DNA of 64,000 nucleotides from Tethya wilhelma (Eukaryota > Porifera > Demospongiae > Tethyida > Tethyidae): assembly GCA_964030475.1 (NCBI GenBank), contig CAXIPT010000001.1, positions 12,243,823 to 12,307,822 of the forward strand, written 5' to 3'. Below are positions 55,587-64,000 of the stretch, one piece after another. Within the stretch, counting starts at the first letter, position 1. Each line of letters opens with the position of its first letter. Below the pieces are notes generated by a model. The model ran no database searches. It was not told the DNA's origin and saw only the letters and a program-made list of their open reading frames with translations. The position numbers were made by a program, and so were the translations under genes.

Positions 55587-58180
55587 ACTCCAGACAATAC
55601 TCTTCTTAGTATACAATTCCACTTCGTGGCAAGGCTGGCCTACTTCCGCCCGGAAGTCACGTAAAAGACAGCAAATATGTAAAGATTATTAAATTATTGT
55701 TCAACGCGCATGCATTATAAACGAAGGAGCACGTGCTCTTAGGCGGCCTAAAAAAATTTGCTCACGGTGGACAGCTACGCAAATTTGCTCTGTGACTAGG
55801 GGTGCGGCGAATGTGCAGGCATAATTTCCGGAATAATAGTACCTTTGAGCATAATGGGGAATAATTGATTTTGGGAAGAATAAACGAGAGAAAATGTAGT
55901 TAGATTACGAAAAATCACTCGTGCCTTGGCCTCAGACCTCATGGACAGTCACAGACTGCTTCGAGTTTGAGTTCAGGTACAGTTAGCGTCATTTGCACAG
56001 ACAGAGCGCTCTCCAAAGACGACCAGAGAGGGTGTGGCAAGGGCGTGGCAACTCAACTGTATGGCTCAAAGGTCATCTCAGACAAGGATGGCAGTGATCT
56101 GAGAGACTCAACCTGATGAATCAAGCGGTAAATCTGGCGATAAAGCCTTTGAAGCACAAAAAGAGGACAGTTGTGTCTCTACTGGATCAGAAATGATAAT
56201 ATTTACTTTAATTTGAAGTTGTGTGAGTCTCAAAAATTAGGAATAATAATAGAAATTAAAAGAATAATAGGTAAATTTTCAGGAATAATGTGCTTATTTC
56301 AAGGCATTGCTAAATGGAATAATGCTCAAATTTTTGAGCACATTAGCCTCAAGCCTATCTGTGACAAGGAAAGATTTTTGAGAACGTTAACGTTTTCTAC
56401 AGTTCACCTAAGTTTGTCAAGTTAACTAGTTCTATTTCACGTCCAGGTTAACACACTCGCACGGAATTTCTGGAAGGTGGAACATGAGTTTGAACTACAT
56501 CCTCAGTTTGGTGGGAACAGCGAACCACCATGTTAGAAGCAGTACAACGGTACGTGGTAGAACGAAGGCAAAGTTGATCCAAACAAAATAGAGAGCTTAA
56601 AGTCGGCAGTATTCCAACTATGGCTTTGAGTGCCACGGGAGTCTGAAAACATATCATGGCAAGGCTACAAACAAGCAATAGACAAGTCCAACCAATGACT
56701 TAATACAAATAAGAAAGCAAAACCTTGACATGCTGGTGTACGTAATTATTTCAATCATTGTATTATTTTGCTGTAAAATTATAATACTACTAGTAGTATA
56801 CTGAGTGAAGGGAAATTGTCTCGCACAGATAATGAGCAATCTTTGAATCAAAAGCAGTGTTGTTAGCAGCTAATGCTAAGCTAGCTAGAATCAATCTGAT
56901 TGCTTATTGTGAAGCAAATGCTGGTAATTGGCATAATCATTCTACAAGAGTTACTGTGGTAGCAAGCAGGCTAGTAGTATGGCAACCAGCACTCCAGTGC
57001 CAGGGCTGTGCTCTGTCATAGACAGTTGTTGGATGCTTGCATGCACATGTTCAGTGACACCGATTGGTAAAGGTCATCAAATTCATATGTAAAACTGGAA
57101 AATTACTAACTGGCACCATTTTCATCGGGTGTTGACACTTAATTAGGCTGCCGCTTCCACAATTTTTGGCCTTGCACGATTACATGCGTTGCGTTTAGGC
57201 ACCCAGTAATTATTCAAAATATATTTTTGACATACAGTTTGTATTGTACTTTCTGAATTATACTACACGTAGTGGTCTGTTTACTCAAGAACACCCGTCT
57301 TGTTGCTCGATATCGCGATTTGGGTAGTAGGTCTATCGAAAATTAGTAGTTATATATATGTATTTGTATGGTGAAGGAGGTAGTTAAAAGGAGGGGGGAG
57401 CGCCCCCTAACCTTCTTTGGGGGAAACATTGGTATATACAAATACGTGCACGGTACTCAAGTGGACTCGTGAAACCCTCCTGAGTAATTTAAACACACCT
57501 AGGCCTTGCATGTACGAGTAAGTTAATGTTGCTTGCATGTTGTAGAGGAAAGTCATCACTCAAACCTCACAAGAGGCATTAACCTTTCACCTGATCCATA
57601 CTGTATGTCTGATTCAGTATACCACAAAAGTTGGTGATTTGAACAGGTACGATAGGTTGTGACAATCTAATCCCATCACACACGCCATCAGGATGTGTTC
57701 AAATACAGAATACAATGACTGTAATAGAACCACACCATACTAAACATCAAATGCCAACTGCCAATATCAACATCCATACAACAAAGAATTCAGTACTGAT
57801 AATGATAAGAGCCTATGAAAGGAAATAACACACTAAACTGGGAAATTGTCTTCGGTGGTTTCATTTTGTCATTGCAGACTATTTGGGAATCATGTCTGTC
57901 ATACAAAATAAAACTGTGAGTTGAGAGAGTCACATTTCTGACATCTAGCGAAATACTCAATAAATCTACAGTTGGTTTCCGACAATTTGAACACTCTGGT
58001 ATTTTTCTTCTTGTTAGATTTATTGAAAATAAAACTAGTTTTGTTGGCAACTGTTAGTAGTTTTGCTTAATTTTTAGAACAAACATGTCAGCAGAATCCC
58101 TAGCTATGAAACTAGAGATAGTGCTCAAGAGCCTAACACGGTGCTCTTGTAGACCTACTATATATGTACTGAACACTTAC
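55587..58180. other. largely non-coding stretch
   Basis: About 55800-56340 has repeated TTATTCC/GGAATAA motifs related to the MITE at 61297-61780. A minus-strand open stretch at 56455-56650 bounded by an AG is unassigned. Nothing else recognised; eIF3L exons that should follow 58181 were sought here and not found. Confidence 0.35.
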
Positions 58181-59445
58181 CCCATCAATGTAGAAGTCAA
58201 GGTCAGAGGTGGACTGTAGTTCTCCACTGAGGTGCTGAGTCCCCTTAGTGGTGGACACCAGAGCTCTGGACTTGTGCTGCAAAGAACAGGAGAAACAGAA
58301 AACATGTCTTCTACTGAATTCACACCAGCCTATTTCAATCAATGAAAGGACTCCGGGTTAGAGCTGTGGAATGAGGCTACAATGAGATAGGAGGGACAGA
58401 GTGTGGGGATATTTGCTACATTTTCATTTATTTTTTTTTACAAATTTCCCCACTAATAATCTGTATACACATGTACCTCAACCATATTCAAAGTTGCAAA
58501 GAATATAAAGACACCTCTGTGGATACCAACATACTGTAACCCACTTACGATGGTCACTGGATGAAATTGGGTAGTAAAACAAAGTACGATATCTGAGTTC
58601 ATACACTTAATTCAATGGATAAATTTGAAGTTTTGCCTATGTTCTTTTGTTCTAAAAGGCTATCACCAGCATTCTCAAGTACTCAGAAAGCTACCCATTT
58701 TATGAACGTAGTTGTAGTTCTTAGTTTCCTACAATAGATTGAGTAACAAAACTTTCTATATTCTATTGCGACTGCACAGTACGTACTCCAATCAAGTGCA
58801 CTGTATACTCATACAAGTGGAGGGCTTGGAACAAGACCTTGGTTCCAAATATTACAGTATATCAATTCACTAGCTTATTGTCAATTGAGGAGAAAGAAAC
58901 TTGAAGAAGAACGCTACAAAAAAGCTTACCTTGAATCTTAGTAGGTATTCTTGAAGTGTTGCTTCATCCTGAAAGAAGAGTATGAGATTTCAAACACACA
59001 AAAATGTTATGTCCAATTATTATACGAACTTACAATCTCCATAAATGCAGCAAGCTTAGCAATAGGCATGGTAGTATAAAACTTCAAATAACTAGAGAAT
59101 AATACGAACATAACAACCAGTCATTAATCTCAAAAGTAACTATACTTCGACCAAAAATATTCGGAGATATGCCAATAATACGTAGAGCTATTGAAAATAT
59201 TTACATAGGACACATACCTTCTTAACACAGGCAATATCAACTGCTGCTCAATCTCAGCCATGAATACACTGCACTGGTAAATTGTAGGCTCCTGCAAACA
59301 TACAAAAAATGTATGCTAAACTAACAAAATGAAAACATTCTTGGGCTGTTGTTACCTTGTTGTAATTCTCAGGGAGAGCCTCATAATCAGGAGGTATGGG
59401 AGATATAAACTTAGGGCAGGCATTCATGAAGAGTTCTTCATAGGC
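58181..59445 (-). CDS. EIF3L: eukaryotic translation initiation factor 3 subunit L, internal exons
   Basis: Five minus-strand exons with GT-AG borders and agreeing phases: 59356-59445 (AYEELFMNACPKFISPIPPD, starting at the N), 59218-59291 (EPTIYQCSVFMAEIEQQLIL), 59034-59091 (YLKFYTTMPIAKLAAFMEI), 58930-58968 (DEATLQEYLLRFK) and 58181-58276 (HKSRALVSTTKGTQHLSGEL ... STSDLDFYIDG). These match animal eIF3L in order, including the YTTMPxAKLA and DFYID hallmarks of its C-terminal PCI region. eIF3L is a peripheral subunit of the eIF3 complex at the 40S ribosome. The N-terminal two thirds lie beyond the N at 59446. The next exon (IADTKxARRYGDFF) is absent nearby but occurs isolated at 9828-9908. Confidence 0.9.
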
Positions 59446-59653
59446 NGTGCAGCATACTCAAAAATTTATAATAGCATGATTATGCATGTTATTATTAAAA
59501 TAAGGTGATAAAACCTATAAAACTACTAATGCTGCAATGCTATCAGGCATTTTGCAACTCTAGGGGCATATGTCTTCTCAAAAAATACTATGAGCTTTAA
59601 TCCCCTCAACTGGTACCAATGTCCAAAATTTGGGGCTCTGGCTCATGGACTAT

Positions 59654-61232
59654 TATCAGTGATACACAAGATTCTCTCACATAGCTTTAGGCCAAATAGC
59701 AACTTGTACTTTGACATCTGTGTTTTGACATCAATAATCCGCCCTTTTACATCTGGGTCTAATCTCTCTTCCAAACACTCATCCCATAGTTGGTTTAAAG
59801 TGTCATAATTCTCCAGTATACTCTTAATTGACCCACCACGCACAGTCCATCTTGTTGGGCAAAATTCTTGATTCCACCAACAGAGTCATCCTGATCCATT
59901 GATACTTCTGCTTTAATCTTGTCGAATTTGGTGTTTCTTTTGGGTGAGAACTTTACAAGCTTGGTTATTTCAAAAGCTGTTTCAAGTGCTTCACAGCAAA
60001 TCTTGGAGGATTTTAAGCAGTCGGCAACAGCAAGACTTAGTGCATGTGCATGACAGTGCACATATATATAGCACGTTTCTTTTCAGCCTGTACTTGTGAT
60101 GCAACTTCATTTCTGCACCCACTCATGTTACTTGCCCCATCATAACATTGGCCTCTACATTGTGATAACGGTAAGTTCGATCAGAGCAGGGTGTCTTTGA
60201 TGGCTTTCAGTAGAGTGTCTGCATCAATACTATCTACCTGGTACAAACCAATGAAATCCTCATGATCTTCCAATTTCTCATCAACCCATCGAAGGCAAAT
60301 AGTGAATTGCTCTCTATTGGCAACATCTGTACATTCGTCAGCCATGATGCTGTAGCACTGGCTATTACAGATGGCGGCTGTCACTTTGCGAAGGATGTGT
60401 GATGCCATTAGTTGTAGACACTCATTTTGAATATCATGTGAGGTATACTTATTCGTCTTTCTACTCAGCCACAACTTTATTTCAGGAAAATCGATTTGCT
60501 GGAGGCAAAGAAGTTGTCGAAAGTTACTGTCTATATCATCATCGGCTCCACGCAGAGGTAGACCTTGTCGAGCAAGATACCGGACATTTTGTAAAATCCT
60601 CAAAAACATTTTTCTGTTTCCTTCTTTCTCTGTTCTACATTGCTTGTTCATTAGCTCGTCAATGGGTGTAAACTGCTTTGGCTGCAATACAATAACCTGA
60701 ATTGCTTCACCATGGCACTCACTGGACTGGTGCTTTTAAAGGCACACATTGCCTCTTTCCAATTAGTGAACCCATTAGTGATAAAGGTAGGGTCTCTCTT
60801 CATGCTACTTAAAAACTTTCCCTTGTGATCAGCTGTCATACAAATGTGGCAGAAGGCTGAATTGTTTTCAGCATTATAATGTAACCACAAATATTGTTGA
60901 CACCATTCTGCTCGAAAACTTCTTTCCTCGTTCTTACTGCCAAACTTTCGCTTAGGAAACTTAAACTGCTTGTTTGGGTGAAACTTTTCAGGTAGACTCT
61001 TTTTGCTCGCCATACTATCACGTGCATATGGCATGAGGTTCTCGTGTATATATATTTAGGCAGGGCGCCAGGCGCGCGCTAGGGGGTGGGTGTGACGTTC
61101 GTGGGCGGCGGCCAGCTGCGATCGAGAACTTGACTTAGCCTGCTAGCAAACAAAGACTGAGTTCTAGACAGACAGTCAATATTTATTGGTACGGCACTTG
61201 CCTGACCTGCCGGACCTGTTCCGCCGCCCCTG
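59654..61232 (-). mobile_element. truncated second copy of the TTF/DUF4371 hAT element
   Basis: Matches 48660-50234 closely and ends with the same TTCCGCCGCCCCTG terminus at 61232. The C-terminal half of the transposase and the other terminus are missing; the break at about 59654 joins unrelated sequence. Lesions differ from the first copy: a lost base near 59863 (AAAATTCTT) and one near 60737 (GCTTTTAAAGG), while the extra A of copy 1 is absent. Confidence 0.85.
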
Positions 61233-61296
61233 GAGTCGTGCATTAGGAAAAGTCTCTGTGAAAGCTTCTTAGCAAGTTTAAAGCCTTACCTATCTA

Positions 61297-61780
61297 TAGG
61301 CCTTGGCAAATTATTCTCAAAAGTTTGCCTATTATTCTATTCTTTTATTCCCAAACTTTGAGCCCATTGTTCTTTTCAGCCAGCCTATTATTCTTGCATT
61401 GTTCCCACACAAAAACATAATTTTAGTACGTAAATCAACAAAATAACAATTAATTTTTTAACAACATTGGTACATATTATGTTTTTCCAAGAGTTCACAC
61501 AACTGATGTAATTTTCTTTTAAATTATTGTAATGTAATAGGGTTGAGATTAAAAAAAGCCTATAGAATTAATTGCTTATTATATCTTCCTTAGAGAACTA
61601 TACCTACAATTATCTGCGATGGAGGAGTATGTAGTTCAGTTTTAGCAATTAATGCAAATTTTTACTATACAACACTGAGAATTTACCTATTATTCCCAAA
61701 GTACAGCCTATATTATTCTCACAGAATCAATGTGTACCTATTATTCTCAAATTATTCTGGGAATAATTTGCCAAGGCCTA
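61297..61780. mobile_element. 484-bp hAT-type MITE with 8-bp target duplication
   Basis: Ends TAGGCCTTGGCAAATTATTC and its complement. CCTATCTA occurs immediately outside both ends (61289-61296 and 61781-61788), an 8-bp duplication typical of hAT elements. The interior is rich in CTATTATTC motifs. No gene. Related decayed sequence lies near 7430-7540 and 55800-56340. Confidence 0.8.
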
Positions 61781-63064
61781 CCTATCTAAACCTTTGTAAG
61801 CCTAGACATTTTGTATTGTGTCAAGGAGGTAGGCGGCCCATTCCTACTATATGTCTTACTTTACATATAATATTATACAAGTAATAAAATTTCATTTAAA
61901 TAATGAGTGTATAATGAGTGTATACAAATGGGCATGCAGTGCTATAGAAATATATAGAAGCAAGGCATGTTTTAATTTCGGTACATTACTACGAGTTATT
62001 TTTGTTTTTGGTCCCTCATTATTAAAATATGTATCCTCAGTGTGTAAATAGTTCAAACAATGATCCTAACAATAGCTTGTTATTGTATTATAAATGGTTC
62101 AAATTCCAACCATCAGTTGGCTAACAGTGGAGTAAAGTATAGAAGACAGGTAGATTAGATTGCCAGCCAAGAGTCAGGCATAAAAAATGAAAAAATGAAG
62201 CAATCATGTTTCGAAATTAAAACATCCCTTGTGCAATGCTTTTACAGAACTGCCCATTCCTACACTTATTATTTTTATGAAATTTTTACCACTTGTTCAT
62301 TCACTTTCTTCAACACTACATATAGTGTGAAGACAATTAAAGACTGGTTAGTCCAGGCCTATAAAAAGCTTGAGTAGCAGCTATACATGCACTAAGTCTT
62401 ATAATTGTATATATTGGGGGTGGCCTGGTGGCTTGTTCACCATTGACTCTGACTCCCAACCCATACAAAATTGTACTAGAGCAGGCTAATGCTCATGTGC
62501 ACAATAATGCCACGTGGTCTTGGATAAGTAATGACATTTGAACTCTACATACTTCTACCTCTACTCTACCTCTACTAAGTTTCAAAGCTTTCTAGTTTTT
62601 GTTTAGGCCTATTTAAGATAAAAATGAGTATCAAAGAATGTAGTACTCATGAAAAGAACTTACTTTGTACTATCAAAATTGGCTCAACATATTCTGATTC
62701 TCTAGAAATCCTTTTAAAAGTTGGTCCGTCAGAAACGGTACCTTCGTAAGGAAGGTAGGAAAACAAAAATAGCACTATTGATTATGGTTTCCGACTAGTG
62801 TTCTCTACGAGTACTGAGCAAAGTTTCTGATACCGTAAAAGTGAAAATTTCGTAGTTGATAAATTTTCGTAGTCGCTGTGGAGTACAAAAGTTAAACGCA
62901 TGAAAAATTGCAAAATAGTGGGTGGGGCTTCGTAACACGGCAATGTTATGAAAATTATTCAACACGAAAATTTAATGTATGAAAAATTTTTAACACGAAT
63001 ATTTTGCGATTTATGGTTCTTCATTTTGCTATATTTTTATGATCGTAAATATTTTGTAATGTAG
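61781..63064. other. non-coding stretch
   Basis: No gene. 61980-62290 resembles 30120-30345. At 62833 a TA followed by CCGTAAAAGTGAAAATTTCG looks like a lone left end of another CCGTA-type element; no matching right end was found. Confidence 0.4.
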
Positions 63065-63166
63065 CTATGGGACAGTCACCTATTCCTACTATATGTACTA
63101 CCATATCTGATAAAATATCATACGTACAGTAGTACGTATAGTAGGAATGGGCTGACTGTCCCATAG
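63065..63166. mobile_element. 102-bp palindromic MITE
   Basis: CTATGGGACAGTCA ... ATTCCTACTATA at the left is mirrored by TATAGTAGGAATGG ... TGACTGTCCCATAG at the right. Part of the same sequence (GCCCATTCCTACTATATG) occurs near 61835. Confidence 0.7.
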
Positions 63167-63426
63167 ATATCATGAGTTTCTATGAGCCTATGAATATCAT
63201 TACTGTTTTAGTGTGATCCCCGCCCACTCAAAAACCTCTAACCTTAAGAAGATGAGCAAGCAAGTAAATTTTGTTAGATACAGCTCCAACCTCCTGACAC
63301 ACTTCACTGACTTTACTGATAGCATGCATAGATTATAAGCTATAATATGCTGATAGTGTACAAGTAACTACCATATACACACAAACTCAAATGTGATTCA
63401 TAGAATTATGAAAAAAATGAGAACAA

Positions 63427-63557
63427 ACAAGTAGGAAAAACATTGGAAATGTAATGAGAAATAGGAATGGCCAAATTGTAAAAAGAGAGCAAACAAGATG
63501 TAATGGCTGTTTGAGTGTGTAAAGAATTATTCCATTTCCAATGTTTTTTCTACTTGT
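63427..63557. mobile_element. 131-bp MITE with ACAAGTAG termini
   Basis: ACAAGTAGGAAAAACATTGG at the left is mirrored by CCAATGTTTTTTCTACTTGT at the right. Left-half copies occur at 29124-29160 and 35652-35730. No coding capacity. Confidence 0.75.
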
Positions 63558-64000
63558 AGATTTTGCAAGCAGCCTTGCTTCCTCGTGGCTTCCTAGAAAA
63601 ACAGTTGTAAAATTATTGCTAGGTAAACTATTCATAGACGGTCCGTGTACTCTCCGTATCATAATTATATCCTGTATACAGTACATGCTGAATATTACCA
63701 CAACCAGCCACTTAGATTTAGTGAGAAGCAAATAGCTAGGAAAGAAGACCCAGGAGAAGGCTACTGGACCCAAGGAGGTAAGTGCTTGCTATAGTAAAGT
63801 GGTAGATTCTAGGCACAATAAGTTCCAGGAACTAAGATAAGCCTCAGAATAACCTTTACGTGATGGCGTATAGGGTAAGGCAACACCCACGAGCGGAAAA
63901 CTGCTCTATGGGGCGCATGAATTAGGCAAGCAAGCATATCAACTTATATCTATCTGTGCATATGTTGTAACGAAATTCTGTGAACAAAAGCCTATTAAAA
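63558..64000. other. no assignable feature
   Basis: Contains possible splice-like signals but no exon I can support. Confidence 0.3.

Noticed and set aside
57841..57910. Possible decayed eIF3L exon after 58181 (DMI ... TK ... RR ... F pattern on the minus strand)
   Set aside because: Only scattered residues match and there are two stops; chance similarity is likely.

Overview
This is eukaryotic, metazoan-type nuclear DNA: AT-rich, with short GT-AG introns, one unmistakable animal housekeeping gene fragment (translation initiation factor eIF3 subunit L, minus strand, 58181-59445), and a dense load of DNA transposons. The mix (short introns, Penelope-like, KDZ, Helitron-like, CACTA, hAT, pogo-like and TTAA-inserting elements) suggests a marine invertebrate. 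A demosponge such as Amphimedon is my best guess, but that is inference. Six single Ns (6298, 30345, 33722, 38423, 42550, 59446) look like assembly joins, and several broken genes end exactly at them.

Left part (1-10.9 kb): mostly non-coding, with a TA-flanked MITE, a GGCCACACC MITE and three diverged copies of a segment holding one eIF3L C-terminal exon. The best host gene of the window lies at 4894-8262: nine exons whose phases all agree, coding for a 321-residue secreted protein with two cystine-knot-like modules.

10.9-17.3 kb: a two-exon gag-like gene (CCCH finger plus zinc knuckle) with a minisatellite in its intron; a Tc1-like transposase relic with an internal inversion; and a complete-looking 3.1-kb TA-flanked element (14140-17262). 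That element carries a DDD transposase and, convergently, a HIRAN plus Ulp1-type cysteine protease fusion. It is the strongest candidate for an undescribed system here.

17.3-39 kb: remnants of a P-element/THAP-like transposase, SINE-like repeats, TTAA-flanked MITEs, a Helitron-like N-terminal fragment, a spliced KDZ fragment, a Penelope-like element (RT plus GIY-YIG) with two hammerhead-ribozyme-like motifs, a ~180-bp tandem array and a CACTA transposase with its 3' terminus.

39-47.3 kb: a three-exon unrecognised minus-strand gene, then a very large inverted repeat (40486-42435 against 45309-47282) enclosing a 2.7-kb segment duplicated from 26546-29115. One copy of the duplicate carries a MITE that the other lacks, giving a natural empty site.

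47.4-64 kb: a 2.8-kb hAT (TTF zinc finger/DUF4371) element and a truncated second copy at 59654-61232, a 2-kb TTAA-flanked element, a BED-type hAT relic split by a KDZ fragment, the partial eIF3L gene and several small MITEs. Apart from eIF3L, the cystine-knot-like gene and perhaps the 39.6-kb gene, almost all coding sequence is transposon-derived.
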